Shown: positions 36,873 through 49,046, counted from the stretch's first letter. The stretch is 64,000 nucleotides of DNA from Coccinella septempunctata (GCF_907165205.1 NC_058198.1:9897001-9961000), one strand, 5' to 3'. Made by a program: numbers and translations. The notes: a model not told the origin generated them from the letters alone.

Positions 36873-37307
36873 ATTGTTTTTTTACCTCACGAATCTACTG
36901 TTAAAATATTTGTACCAGTCAAAGACTCGACCTGTTTATTGAAATGAACTGGAATAGCAAGAATTATTTAAATTTTGAACCGTTTTGTAAAATGAAAGTA
37001 TTCTTCATATTTTCTCGTATAATGCGTCGTTTTCGAGTTATTTGATGTTGAAATTTGAAAAATTGGGTACTTTGAGTGAATGCAACTCTCTTTAAAAGAT
37101 CCACAGATGTGTAGTGTCATAGATTCAGCTTGTTATTCTGTAGGTAATTTTGTTTTTCCAGGGGTGGCACAGCTCACACAGAAAACTTTAAATGGCTATA
37201 TCTCTTTATCAGGGCCGAATCGGAAAAAATGGTATAGAAAAAAATTGTTTCCTATGACCTCAAGAATCTACTGTTGAAATATTTGTATGAGTCAAAGACT
37301 CACCCTG
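36873..37307 (+). mobile_element. CAGGG family A, rearranged pieces
   Basis: A right terminus (ACCTCACGAATCTACTG through GACTCGACCTG, 36873-36935) is followed 45 bp later by a second, longer right-half copy (36980-37307) that ends cleanly with ACTCACCCTGTA. This looks like two overlapping insertions or a local duplication with deletion. It is non-coding. Confidence 0.75.
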
Positions 37308-39035
37308 TATATTATTCTTTATGTCTCCAAATGTTCTTACAATAGAAAAATCTCAAAAACTAGTTCGGTTAAGTTGGCAACTTCATTCTTCTATGCTGTG
37401 TCAGGTTAAGAGAGGCTTTGAAGATAACTTTCATATCGGATATTTGAAGAGATGAGAAATTTTCAATATTGAATTCATCACTTTTTGAAAATTTTGTGTA
37501 TTCAAATGAATATATTCTGAAACTTCCTCAACTTGAACATAACCTATAAACTAGTAGTACCATAGATGTGAAGTAGTCCTATCGAAATTCTTGCTACTTC
37601 CTCATTTTCCTATCATCTTTTTGAATATCTGAAATGAAAATGATCTTTAAAATCTCACATAACCTGACACAACATAGAAGCATAAAATTCTATCATTATT
37701 ATCCTATTATGAACGAAAATATCCTGCCAACTTGATCTTTCTTCAGTTTTTTTCTGTAGAAGAACAATTCGAGACACTACGTATATTACAAATTCAGAAA
37801 CAGAAAGAATATGGGACAGGAATATGCAAAAATAGGTTTTTATTCAAAAAAGTTTCGGTGGACTAAAAAAAATCTCCGACTACGCCACTGAGTATATCAC
37901 ATTTGTTTTTCGATATTACTGAAACTTGTACATGCCATCCTACCTGTACAAGGCTGCTTTGAGAGTAGGATTTGACAAAAATTCGGTGACTTTTTAAGGA
38001 AAGGAAGTTCACATGCAGATTCGAGCGTGGGGATAATTTTGAGAGGTCGAGAATGTTGTAGTAGAATCCTTGTAACTTTTCTGCATACCAAGTAGTGTAT
38101 CCCAAACATTGTGGATTTTTACCGGAAGCGAAAATGAATACATAAATAAATTTAACCTTCTCCAAGAGATATTTGTCTGTCGAATCCGAATGATTGTAGG
38201 AGAATTCGAATAAAATAAGGACAGGATAAGTCAAATGCCTCCACCAGAGTTTGCGAATCGAACACTCCTGTGTGTTGGGCCCTAGACGAATGGTTTTATT
38301 TCGTGGGGTGTGTGTTTTGAATAAAAATTCTTTTCTGGATGGGCGGTGTGTTGTGCCGGAATCGATATCCAGACCGGTATGGATAAATAACACGGAGCAA
38401 TATGTGGAAGCTCCAAATTCATATCTTCATGTTGTATATTTCTGGGAGTTTTGACTCCGGAGACGAGGATAATCCACTTCGCTAGACCCGGCCGAATATT
38501 TTCGTTCTGAAATCCGTAAAGCCCGTTCAAGTTTCAGCGCTTTCCGCAGACTACAAAAAATCCGGCAGAAATGATCTTTATTACGATATAAATATCTGTT
38601 TTCCACTATGTGCATCCTCGTCCTATCATCCTTTACTTTTTTTTGCTGCCGAAAAGTTGGCCAGCATTATACGATTCTGCGATGTGTATGGATCACTCTT
38701 TTCGGTTTAGCACCTCTTGTCTTTTTGTCAGAGCAGGATAGAAGCTACTTTGAACATCATGAAGTTCAAATAGATTAACACAAAATGTAGAGGTAGTCAA
38801 GGGCGACACAAGATTGAGAGAAAATGATGTTTTGTAGCGTGTAATTGGTCGAAAAAGTCAGTAGGTATAAATGAAAAGTTAATATGGAAAAATTTGAATA
38901 TAAAATTTGTAGATATCGATTGAAATTTATTCTGGGAGGATTCTGCATCTCTTCATAAACTTTTTAGGGTTTTCACTCCCAATCTCTGAAACAAAATCAA
39001 TTAAAAATGAAATCAACGATTTGCTCCTGCGTAAA
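37308..39035. other. Unassigned interval
   Basis: A 176-residue minus-strand frame (37863-38393) is the longest anonymous frame outside transposons, but it has no domain, no convincing start context and competing frames on both strands. It is not called as a gene. Confidence 0.35.
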
Positions 39036-39097
39036 TTCTTGCACTAATTTGTCAGGAGCAAATTAACTAGAAAAAATTGTTGCCTGACAATGAACTC

Positions 39098-39172
39098 AAA
39101 ATAAATAACGTTGAAATTATATCTCTAAATTGTAACGTTTCGGAGTCTATATCAGACTCCTTCATCAGACGG
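39098..39172 (-). ncRNA. Hammerhead ribozyme motif
   Basis: Read on the minus strand: CTGATGA at 39168-39162; a perfect 6-bp helix II (GGAGTC/GACTCC, 7-nt loop); GAAA at 39141-39138; helix III CGTT/AACG (39137-39134 with 39112-39109); then the closing U at 39108 and the H17 position at 39107. The expected cleavage site is thus GUU. An AU-rich helix I can form between 39106-39098 and the sequence upstream of the core. All conserved core bases are present; GUU is a less favoured cleavage triplet. Confidence 0.72.
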
Positions 39173-39263
39173 AAAATCTATTTTTGAAAATCTTCTGAAT
39201 TGTGGCTTTTGTTTGACATTAATTGTCAACACACAGAAACAGAGACTGCATAGAAACGTTGAT

Positions 39264-39638
39264 TCATTTAATTTTGAAATTACCGGATAACAGTTCCTTC
39301 TTTATTAAATTGATCCAAATATGATCTATTCCTACCGAACAATTTGCCAAATTATTATCTTGATCTAATAGAATACACGTAGACTCTTTAATTTTTCGTT
39401 TAAAATGGTCTGCTTCCGTCATTAAAATTTTAGTGTTGTCCCAATCCATCATGTGGTCTCCCGTATTAGAACAAATGTGATCTGCGATTCGTGATCGATT
39501 AATTTCTCTATTTTTAATATTATTTTTATGTTCGCGTTTTCTTATTTCTAGAGGTCTGGACGTTTCACCTGTATAAGTTTTACCACAAATACAGGGTATG
39601 TTGTAGATACAATTTTTTGATTTTTGTTTTTCGTTCAA
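39264..39638 (-). pseudogene. GIY-YIG endonuclease domain of a Penelope-like element
   Basis: 124 residues without stops. Seen: IYNIPCICGKTYTGETSRPL (the GIY-YIG-type strand pair with a CxC, typical of Penelope-like endonucleases), then the helix with conserved R and E (EIRKREHKNNI), then SRIADHICSNTGDHMMDWDNTKIL with the conserved His residues, and a C-terminal tail. The upstream minus-strand frame holds the linker LTKTKPLNEKQKSKN before the first Met, so the called start is only the first ATG after truncation. In intact elements the domain nicks DNA for target-primed reverse transcription. This piece has no RT and cannot move. Confidence 0.82.
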
Positions 39639-40115
39639 AGGTTTAGTTTTTGTTAATATAGATCTTAAATCATTTTGCGTTGTAAAAGTTGTAGTTTTAT
39701 TTTTTTTTGTATTTTTTTCTTTACTCAGTTAAACTCCTCGGTTGGAATTATATTCGAATAAGATCCTTTCATTTTTTCTTGGACTATTCATTTCAGATTA
39801 GATTATTTCTTTAATACTATTAAGTATGGTAGAAGTCAATCAGACGTTATTGACGAATGTCCAGGTGACAAATGCTTATTATGTTTTTCGAGATGAGCAG
39901 TTGAATTGCGTTCCATCAGAAAATAACTTTTTTGTCGAGACTGATGCTACAATTCGCCAAATTTTCTCAAAGCCATCGCTAAAAGTTGTGAATAAAATAT
40001 CATTTTGTGGTGTCCTGACTCGGATACATTTCGATATGTTCAAATGTTCCAGTTTTCCATTCCGTAATAAGACAATGTCAGCTATAAGCACAGGAGGATA
40101 TTTTTCTGATGTCAC

Positions 40116-40298
40116 TTACCTAACTGTTATACCACATTTCATCGATTTATCTTCATTAGTTTCCATGAAAAGCAGCGATGGCAAACGGCGTTTATCAGTT
40201 ACCCCTTTTTTCACCTCCTCACCCTTATAAAATCGCCCTAACTCATCTGATTTGATGACAAATGGTATAACGCCTTCACTGTTCAATATTTTCGCCAT
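40116..40298 (-). CDS. Possible 5' coding exon of an unrecognised gene
   Basis: The ATG at 40298 opens MAKILNSEGVIPFVIKSDEL, a charged 60-residue frame. Its only stop is the TAA inside a perfect splice-donor match, AG|GTAAGT (donor at ~40122/40121), and after it the same frame stays open to 39879. This pattern is what a real first exon looks like, but no promoter or second exon was identified and the protein is not recognised. The plus strand is also open here (39826-40230), so chance is possible. Confidence 0.3.
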   Translation of the reverse strand: MAKILNSEGVIPFVIKSDELGRFYKGEEVKKGVTDKRRLPSLLFMETNEDKSMKCGITVR

Positions 40299-40429
40299 AA
40301 CTGTCTCGATTTAACCTGAAGTGCCTCAGAACAAAAACCCGAACAAAGTTTATCACGGAATTTCAATATGCTGAGAATGCTCACTTGTCGCTAGCAGCTG
40401 AGAGGATCTACAGATAATGTTGGACACCT

Positions 40430-41230
40430 ATAAACATACATATATACGAAGCTTTAGGCCTTAGACTCAATAGTGACACAACCAAAATCCGCCAGAAAGC
40501 TTTAAAACAGATATCAGCCTGGAGATGAAACTCTTGAGCAGGTCGAGCAGTTCAAATACTCATAAATACTAGGGCTAACCTGGACACGGAAATACACAAC
40601 CATATCAATTCGGCATCATGAGCTTTCTGGAAGCTAAAGGACAGAGCGTTTCAAAATCACGAACTCAATCTCTAGACCAAGACAGCTGTTTACAAAGCTG
40701 GTTCTCCCAACGCTTCTTTACGGAAGCGAAAGCTGGACGCCCTACCTACAGGCGAAATATTAAACAGCTTGAACAAACGCAACAACGTCATTTAAGACAA
40801 ATAATGCACATCAGATGGTTCCACAAAGTTTCGAATGCAGAAGTCTTGCAACGCGCGAGTTGTATAACAATTGAGACTCAAGTAACGAGGGCCCGACTCA
40901 GATGGAGCGGCCAAGTTCTGAGGATACAAGACACAAGACTCCCCAAAATAGCTCTGTATGGCGAATTCACAGAGGGAGCTCGGAAACCAGGAGGCCAGTA
41001 TTAGCGGTTCAAGGATATACTGCATCAATCCCTAAAATCAGTTAATGCTAATCATCACTGAGAACAACTAGCGTTAGACAGATGACAGTGGAGGTCTTTG
41101 GTCCACGGTTATAATATGGAGACTCGAGAAGAATACAGTGGCCAGATCTGGTTGGTGACTATCCATGCCTAGAGTGTGGAAGGATCTGTACGTCACGGTA
41201 CTGCTTGAGCTAGAATTATGGTAAAAATAT
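40430..41230 (+). pseudogene. Non-LTR reverse transcriptase 3' part, copy 1
   Basis: Contains a frameshifted version of the RT thumb and C-terminal region seen complete at 42011-42589: LGLRLNSDTTKI, NTRANLDTEIHNHINSAS, AFWKLKDRAFQ, then KQLEQTQQRHLRQIMHIRWF and VLQRASC. A large part is open in 40618-41004. It is 5'-truncated, with stops, and dead. The clade is not assigned. Confidence 0.78.
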
Positions 41231-42010
41231 TCAGTATCAACAAAGTGATTCGCGAAATATTGTTAGTTTCTGATTATTGGAAAGAGCTTGGGCGATGGAC
41301 AACTTAATTCCGTTGAGTATTTCCACGGAGTGGAATACAGTTTATGTTGAGTGGATTTCTCATTGGAAACTATCGGCCATAAATTGATTAAGTTTGAGGA
41401 AAGAGTGCAGTTCCGATCCCACTCGATTGAGTATACATAACAAGCATTGAAAATTCAAGAATGAAGTATAGAAAAATAAAATTCATATAGCATGATACAT
41501 CGAATGTGCAGTTTCCTGATAATGCTCAGTATGGAACTTTTTACAGCAAGAGTTTAACTGAGTTAGTTACTGAATAATGAAAGTTCGAATAGCGTTATGG
41601 AGTTTTCATAGCAGTATATCGCTCCCAGACGGCGGTGTTCCAATCCGATCTTGTCATAAAATTTCCTAAACACTTGAAATTACAGTGACGAATCGAATTT
41701 GATAGTCTGAAGTGAGCACTGAAGAATTACTAATCAATATGTAAAAAGGCAGTGTTCTTTAACTACTTACTATTTAAAGAATTAGATTTTCGAGATAGGA
41801 TAGTGTGCTTTGTACATATTCAATTAAGCTCGAAACAGTTTCTTAAAATGAGAATACCCAATTTTCATATCATACTCTGAATATACATGAAATTCTGATT
41901 AAGAAATACCCCAATTGTCTTAATTTTTTTGTGTGCTTTTTCGACGTAAGCCATTTTTTTCACAAATTTCATGGTTATGATATAGTTTTAGCTATAAAAG
42001 GTGAGAGTCT
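41231..42010. other. Unassigned interval
   Basis: AT-rich spacer between two copies of the same non-LTR element. No feature was seen. Confidence 0.35.
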
Positions 42011-42860
42011 TTGACTATTTTAACAGTGATTCAAACACATATCAGCCTGGAGAATGAAACTCAAGAACAGGTCGAGCAGTTCAAATACTTGGGAAGCTTC
42101 ATAAATACTAGGGCTAACCTAGACACGGAAATACAAAACCGTATCAATTCGGCATCACGGGCATTCTGGAAGCTAAAGGACAGAGTGTTTCAAAATCACG
42201 ACCTCAATCTGCAGACCAAGACAGCTGTTTACAAAGCAGTCGTCCTCCCAACGCTTCTTTACGGAAGCGAAAGCTGGACTCCCTACAGGCGACATATTAA
42301 ACAGCTTGAACAAACGCAACAACGTCATCTAAGACAGATAATGCACATCAGATGGTTCCACAAAGTTTCGAATGCAGAAGTCTTGCAACGCGCGAGTTGT
42401 ACAACAATTGAGACTCAAGTAACGAGGGCCAGACTCAGATGGAGAGGCCACATTCTGAGACTCCCCAAAATAGCTCTGTATGGCGAATTCACAGAGGGAG
42501 CCCGAAAACCAGGAGGACAGTATAAGGGTTTAAGGACATACTACACCAATCCCTTAAATCAGTTAATGCCAATCATAACTGACAACTGACAACTAGCGTT
42601 GGACAGGTCCAGGTGGAGGTCTATGGTGCACAGTTATAATGGAGACTCGAGAAGGATACAGCGGCGGCGAGATCTGGTTGGTGACTATCCATGCCCTGAG
42701 AGTGGAAGGATCTGCAGGTCACGGTTGGGTCTCTTCAGCCACAGGAGGGCACACAGTCGCAATTAGCCCTAAGAAATTACAAGTCCGTTCGCACATTTAA
42801 TTTTTTTTGTCTTTTTGTAGATTTATTCCCGGTAACGGGATACAACAATGATGATGATGA
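42011..42860 (+). pseudogene. Non-LTR reverse transcriptase 3' part, copy 2
   Basis: The 192-residue frame (42011-42589) starts in the RT domain: FKYLGSFINTRANLDTEIQN, TKTAVYKAVVLPTLLYGSES (palm-thumb), RHLRQIMHIRWFHKVSNAEV and QVTRARLRWRGH. After frame changes, a C-terminal zinc-finger-like tail (GRICRSRLGLFSHRRAHSRN) is readable at ~42,700-42,770. The 3' UTR ends in a short ATG-repeat tail near 42,850, a plausible target-primed insertion tail. Both copies are 5'-truncated, the usual fate of such elements. The 40.43-kb copy is about as diverged internally and lacks the clean tail. Confidence 0.82.
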
Positions 42861-44110
42861 CTTTGTGGATGTAATGAAAGTATTCTTGGTTTCAATGTGA
42901 CAAAAAATTGAGAAATCATTATGTGAATCTCGGTGAAGACGGATGAATATGAATTTGAAAACTCGAAGAAGAAACCAAGAAAGAAACATTTGGTGATTCA
43001 CTGAAATGAAATACTCTCAAAAAGTATTCAAACAAAATAGAATATATTCAAAAGAAATAAAAAGCAAAATGGAAATCCTATTTCGCATCTGCATATTGAA
43101 TATGGGTAATTGGAATAATTCAAGTGAAGTAAATTTTCAGATAATTGAAGGAAAATTTCGAATTATGCATTAGAAAATGTAAATTATTCCATTTATTGAT
43201 ACATTGGAATTATTCGAAGTGATATGAAAACGAAAAATTGGAATATCCGAGTTAAAGTTCTATATAGTATACCAGAGCCCAATTAGAAAATTTTCGACAT
43301 GTGAAAAGCTGTCGCAATTTCCTGACATGAATTTTCACGCACGCTTTCCCACCGATGGGGAGTTCGAAACGAAGGTTAAATGAAACTCCACCTTTTTTCC
43401 TCATGAAAAATACATTTTCACCGCGCCAACGCCTGTCACAAGTATTTTCCGGAAGTTGGAACATAATATTGCGAAAATTAAAAAACAGTTTCAGAGGATC
43501 CAAAGGAGAGACATATGGGTGACGTTTACGGCTATGTTTGAATGCACGTTTTTTATATATCCCACCAAATTCCTCCGTCCTTGCATATCCCACCCGTTTT
43601 TCGGCCATAATAACTCGACTAATGATAAAACGTGGTAGGTGCGGAAAATCCTTAGATTACCGCATGCACAATTATTCGTCGAACCACGTGGAAATATGCG
43701 AAAGAGATTTTCGCCATTTCCCCGTATATCTGCCGGTGCAATTAACCGGAAAAACGCGCATCACGTTTTCCGTTGCCGCTCCGATATTTCTTGACAAAAA
43801 TGAGAACGGTCATTCATTGCGCCGAACAAAACGACTTGAATTTGAAATTCTGTTCCAGAAGGTATTTCCAATCATATTACAGTAATCGATTCGCTCGGGA
43901 ATTCATGAAAACAGCCGAGATGGAGGTATACGTGAATTTCTTGGATCCATCGGAATGTATTTGATATGATTTTCTTGGTTATTCGGTATTTTGGTCTCGG
44001 ACTTTTCCGCCAAAAACGAGAATAACCTGCGTTTCGTTTCTCAGAATATCTGAGATATCTCTTTTAACATAAACTAGCTTCGGTGATGAAGAAAAGTCGA
44101 AATAAAAATA
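42861..44110. other. Unassigned interval, partly CpG-rich
   Basis: From ~43,320 to 44,010 the sequence is richer in CpG and not related to the window's repeats. Frames on both strands (43252-43608, 43538-43885) lack recognisable domains. Confidence 0.35.
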
Positions 44111-44969
44111 CAGGGTGTTTTCAAAGGTGAGGCTTTTTTTGACAGAAGGTAGAACTCATCAAAATGAGTCGTTCAACCGAAAATTGTCCTTTTAAAATAT
44201 CCAAGATGGCTGAGATACAATCCCTAGAAGTTCGACAAAATTTCATTGAATTTAAAGTACGAAACAAAACATAAAAATATGGCTGGACAATGATTGGTTC
44301 AGTACCAAGTTCATCGGATTAGATGCATCAGGTCACTTTTGAGATAATCATAATTGATTTATCGTGCAATTTAGGTTGGAAAAAAATGTTGAAAATCGAG
44401 GCAGTTTTTTGAGAGTGCTTATGTTAGTTATGTTGAAAAAGTGCTTTAAAGTTTCCCCATTTCATCCCATTTTTACGACGATTGTTGGAATGTTCGAACA
44501 AGAAGATTGCCCATTGAGAAAAAATTCTTGAATAATTTAGACGAATTTTATTGGTGAGATTTTGAAGTATTATTCTATTTTTTACACTTGTGTCCTAAGT
44601 CTCTTCTGTCAATTGGTATCGAAATGAGCCATTTCATAAAATCTTGTAAGTTACTGAAAAATAATGAGAACAATTCGACCATCCTAAGTTTCCATTTTCA
44701 TAACCACGTAAATATCGAACGAGCCAATGTCCTAAACGAAACCACATGGTCGAATCAGGAGATAAGTTTTTTCCACTGCTATGTGATAATTCAGCTAAAA
44801 AACGGTCTAGGGTCGTATTAGAATCTATTTCAGTAATCATTTTTAATTTTTTTTTCAACTTTGTCATTTTGTAAATTTTGTATTGGTGATTTTTGGTGAA
44901 ACGCTTCATTTTGACCATGATCAGTTCCACCTTCTGTTGAAAAAAAGCCTCACCTTCAAATATACCCAG
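44111..44969 (+). mobile_element. CAGGG family B element, copy 1
   Basis: 859 bp with TA on each side. The left end CAGGGTGTTTTCAAAGGTGA and the right end, inverted, CTGGGTATATTTGAAGGTGA form terminal repeats that continue inward (GGCTTTTTTTGACAGAAGGT). The interior is non-coding and the element as a whole is partly palindromic. It is distinct from family A but shares the CAGGGTG tip. Confidence 0.82.
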
Positions 44970-45419
44970 TATATCAGCATAAAGAGTGGTCCAACAAAAA
45001 TATAACACCCCGATTTTCCGACTTTAACATGAAAATGTGGAAAATCGCTCGGACATGTCAATTTCTGATTCGAGGAGGAACAAATTTTCCGCTTTTTTCA
45101 TCTCCCTAACTTCAACCCCCTAACGGGGCTGAGCACAATCCCTTAATTTTGAATAGGGATGAAGGGTGTTGCGATAACTAATTTTGAAGATCATATCGAG
45201 TACTATCTGACCCTTAAATTTCGCTTCAAAATATACATCAATGATGAAATAACAGCGAAAATAGTGAAAAAAGAAATAAGGTATTTATCTCGAGAATATT
45301 ATTCCAATCCGACACATTTCAAAGGTATTTACCTTGTAGTTATGTTTTAATTTGTTTACCAGAAAAGTATTTATTTTATGTCCAAAAAAGTAGACGGACG
45401 ATGTTTTTGCTTTACCTTA
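44970..45419. other. Unassigned interval
   Basis: No recognised feature. Confidence 0.35.
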
Positions 45420-46058
45420 GTCTGTCGTGAATTTTTAGAACGTTACAAGTGTGTCAAACTGATTGTAAATTTGCAGTAGCATTAAAATGGCGTTTTTCGT
45501 AGAATAGAGGAATAAAAACTCTGCGCGAACAACTGCGGTTTTATTTAACGAACGACATCCTGACAAAAATGTCTCCGCTGCTTGCCAAATTTGACGGTAT
45601 CGGTTCAGTAGGAAACAAAAAGAGGGTGCATCCATGAAGGAGACTAAACGAGGGACGTGGCTGTCGTAGGTCATGTAGCAATGGATGTCGGATCCATTGC
45701 TACTTGGAAATTGTCCGATGTATCTGGTGTTTCACGCACATAAATCATGAGAATTATTAACCAACATTGATTCCATCCTTATAAGATACGACTGGTTCAG
45801 GAAATGAATGAGTATGATCCCGATCGCCGACTCCAGTTCTGTGAAGAGGTCAGGGAAATGATTAACAATAATCAAAACTGTTCGATATCTGTTTTTCGGA
45901 CGAGTGTTCATTTCACCTTGACGGCATTATAAACCGGCCTAACTGTCATTATTGGTTAGATGATAATCCAAGATTATTTCGTGAGATGCATGCTCAGCTT
46001 CCCCACAAATTAAATGTTTGGACGGGATTGTTTCTTTGTTCAAAAAAAATGTCGACCG
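45420..46058 (+). pseudogene. Degraded DDE transposase, Tc1/mariner superfamily-like
   Basis: Translated with several frameshifts, the segment 45,780-46,030 gives EMNEYDPDRRLQFCEEVREM, VHFTLTAL (a decayed FHLNG-type first catalytic strand), LDDNPRLFREMHAQLPHKLN and VWTGLF. This order is seen in insect Tc-like transposases of the IS630/Tc1/mariner superfamily. The upstream N-terminal region carries several stops. No terminal repeats were found, so the borders are approximate. Confidence 0.5.
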
Positions 46059-46061
46059 GAA

Positions 46062-46180
46062 AGGTGAGGTGTTGAGCTGGGAGTTCCACAGGGTTCCATG
46101 TTGGGACCACGTCTGTTTCTACTATTCACAATTAATTAACTGGATCATATGTTGATTATATTTGTTGATGTTGGGGTCTT
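46062..46180 (+). pseudogene. Short RT fragment
   Basis: GVPQGSMLGPRLFLLFTIN, a stop, then LDHMLIIFVD: the conserved RT fingers/palm motif and a decayed FADD box of a jockey/CR1-like non-LTR element. Only this core survives before the sequence loses similarity. Confidence 0.65.
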
Positions 46181-46459
46181 TAGAGCATTCTGAAAACTCT
46201 GACTCTCTGATAATAATTATTATGATTGAAGCTTTCATGAATCGGTATAGAACCAATGGCTTTGTGACTTCCACAAGGAAATAGCAGTTCCATATCAGAT
46301 ATGAGCAGAACTGTTTTTTTACCTTTCTGAGGTATAGGTAAATGTACCTACAGAAAAGAGTTTCAGTAATATAATGATACAAAAATCTCCCTGGGTTGGA
46401 TCCTTCCAAAAAGTTCAAATATTGCGATATCTGAGAAGTAGCTGGATATAAGCAAGAAT

Positions 46460-46870
46460 ATGCTACACCTATTCACTGGATTTCGTACAGGTCATCACTG
46501 CCTCAGGAGGCAGCTGATGAAAATGGGTCTAGCAGAAAACAACAAATGCAGATTCTTTGGGGAGGAGGAAGAAACTCCGAAGCACCTGGTGACGAAATGC
46601 TTCGCCATTGCTAGCCAACGATAAAATACTTTGAGGAAACACTTGTAGAAGTAAGGCAGTAATCCCCTTGAAATCATTCCAGGCACTGGGTTTCATTAGA
46701 ACTCTAGGACTGAAGGGCAAGCTGTAGACTAACTGATGACGAGAACAGCTCTGATGTGGGACACGATGGACCTTAAGTTCGCAGTGCAATGAAACCCCAC
46801 TCAAATATACAATCTACAGCTGTTTGTTTACTTATCTGCACTCTGCACTCTAGAGGGAATTTGTACATAC
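46460..46870 (+). pseudogene. Non-LTR C-terminal zinc-knuckle fragment
   Basis: Reads LFTGFRTGHHCLRRQLMKMG, then LAENNKCRFFGEEEETPKHLVTKC, the Cys-rich C-terminal module of RNase H-bearing or R1/LOA-like elements (here the second Cys is replaced by Phe-Gly context). It is followed by a decayed tail. Related in type, but not closely, to the copies at 34.2 and 53.0 kb. Confidence 0.6.
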
Positions 46871-47867
46871 CTCGGCAAACACATGTACATATGTTGTTTG
46901 CGCCGGGGGACAGTGAAATTCATCTCTGATGCCTAGGTCAACTCCTATGGAAGGTATGGAACCTACAATGACCCTTGAGAGAAAGCAATCTAGTCAGGCT
47001 ACCAGTTCAATAATCATCCAAATAGAATGTGGCGAGCTTTTCGATCTCTGTGCCGTTTATTGAATAGCTAAACATTTTCTGTTCATTTGTCACAAATTCA
47101 CAGACATACTACTAAAAGAAAGTACTCTTTGCTCCTAGAAATTGAACACCTTCTATTTCCAATGGTGAGAGAGACCTAATCCTGTAAACTCAGGGCATTT
47201 CTGTCAGTCTATAATAGGCGCAGTTCAAGAACGAGAAGAAGAAGGTATATAGCTATAAACGTACATATGAATGATGGTATAACACATTGTGAAGGGCCCT
47301 CCAATTGAAAAAAGTTCGCTTATCTTATCCTAAGAATCCTGTACGTGTACCGAAAGTAATCTAAATATTTCGTGCGTTACTGGGTTTTCTTATTTCCATG
47401 ACAATCAGCATATTAGTTCGGTTTGACCCTTATTTGAAGATAACGTGGATTGTACGGAACGTCCATGTTGATACTCTTCGTGATAATGGCAGATTGGATC
47501 GATTCATTAAGCTCGCAAACGAGATTTCATTGTATGAATGTCATCACATCGATACCCTGTTATACTACGCGAATTCACACTAATGCTGGAACCAGCTGTG
47601 AAATTATTCTGATGCCTTCAGGATGGATCACCTCTTACCCCAAATATTTTACATAAAATTAAAGTTCATAAAAAATTTTAACACAAGATTTTGAAACGTG
47701 ATTATCTTGACGAATATTTCGATCAAATTCAGCAACAAAAAGTTGTCAGAATTAGAAATACCGAGATTGGTTCCAGAAAATTCGTCCATACAAGGCAGCA
47801 CAATGAGAAAATGTCCTCCAAGTCTGAACACTTAAAATACAAGAAGATCGGCATCTTACGGTTCTCT
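46871..47867. other. Unassigned interval
   Basis: Frames at 47398-47656 and 47649-47873 overlap on both strands and lack motifs. Confidence 0.35.
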
Positions 47868-48202
47868 TGTTGATCACCCTAAAAATGATAAAACTATGTA
47901 GTTTATCTTATTGGATCCCCTGAATACGTCCCTGTCGCTCGAAACATCGCGACGTCTCTCTGCTTCTCTGGCCGCTGCTGGAACATTCTCTAACAGGGAC
48001 GTTTCGATATAAAAGATACGCACGGCGGACCCCAGGGCACTTAGTGTTCTAAATAGAGTCGAGTGAACAATAGCAGTCTAGAAGTAACAAAACGCAAAGT
48101 AGTGAAAGTAAATCAGTTACTCTGTAAATAAATTAGAGTTAGTCCTTGTACATAAATTAGTGTAGTAGTAGTATTAATAAATAAGACGTTAAGAAAGACA
48201 AT
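47868..48202 (+). mobile_element. Possible solo LTR
   Basis: TGTTGATC start; TATAAAAG box at ~48,010 followed within ~30-40 bp by a CACTTAGTG region; repeated AATAAATTAG-type poly(A) signals; end near AAAGACAA, followed by TTGATTGGCCCAGAGAACG, which resembles a primer-binding site just after an LTR. No second LTR or internal region was found. Compact GC-rich U3 next to AT-rich U5 fits an LTR, but borders and identity are inferred. Confidence 0.4.
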
Positions 48203-48364
48203 TTGATTGGCCCAGAGAACGTTATATTTATTATATGTGTTTTCGTGTCTTCAAGTGTTATCTATTTAATGAAAACACTGTGGATTTCAGATTCCAGAAT
48301 TGGTGGAATTCAAATCTTGAAGTTTCACAGAATCACATAAGCTTTCGCCTATTGAAAAAGTATA

Positions 48365-49046
48365 CAGGCTGTATTTGAAGGTGAGGTTTTTTTCAACAAA
48401 AGGTAGAACTAGTTAAAATGAAGCGTTTCACCAAAAATCACCTCCACACAATGTTTTAGAATGATAAAGTTGAAAAAAATTGAAAATGACTGAAATAGAT
48501 CCTAATACGACCCTAGACCGTTTGTTAGCTGAATTATACAAAGCAATGGAAAAACTTAGGACACAAGTGTAAGAAATAGAATAATACTTCAAAATCTCAC
48601 CAATAAAATTTGTCTAAATTATTCACGAATTTTTCACAATGTTCGAACATTCCAACAATTATAGTAAAAATGGGATGAAATGGGGAAACATCATAGCACT
48701 TTTTAAACATAGCTAACATAAGCAAGAAATTGCCTCGATTTTCTACATTTTTTTTGTTCACCCTAAATTGCACAATACAACAATTATGATTCTCTCAAAA
48801 GTGACCTGATGCATCTTATCCGATGAACTTGGTACTGAACCATTCATTGTCCAGCTATATGTTTATGTTTTGTTTCGTTTTTGCGATGCCGGAGTCACCT
48901 TCCACAGTCCCGTACCTGTCGAACTTTTAGGGGTTGTATCTCAGTTATCTTGGATATATTATATAAACAATTTTTGGTTGAACGACTTATTTTGAAGAGT
49001 TCTTCCTTCTGTCAAAAAAAAAGGACTCACCCTTAAAAACACCCTG
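48365..49046 (-). mobile_element. CAGGG family B element, copy 2, inverted
   Basis: 682 bp flanked by TA, in opposite orientation to 44111-44969. Shared landmarks: AAAATGAAGCGTTTCACC, ACGACCCTAGACCGTTT, AATGGGATGAAATGGGGAAA and TGATGCATCTTATCCGATGA. It has an internal deletion relative to copy 1 and is non-coding. Confidence 0.82.

Larger units (their letters stand above)
39040..39790 (-). mobile_element. Penelope-like element, 3' fragment
   Basis: Minus-strand remnant of a Penelope-like retroelement: an RT-to-endonuclease linker (LRSILTKTKPL), a GIY-YIG endonuclease (39264-39638), then a hammerhead-ribozyme fold (39098-39172) as found in the pseudo-LTRs of this class. The reverse transcriptase itself is missing, so the copy is 5'-truncated. 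Confidence 0.8.

Noticed and set aside
37863..38393. 176-residue minus-strand frame
   Set aside because: Long for chance but no recognisable domain, with competing frames on both strands; not enough to call a gene.
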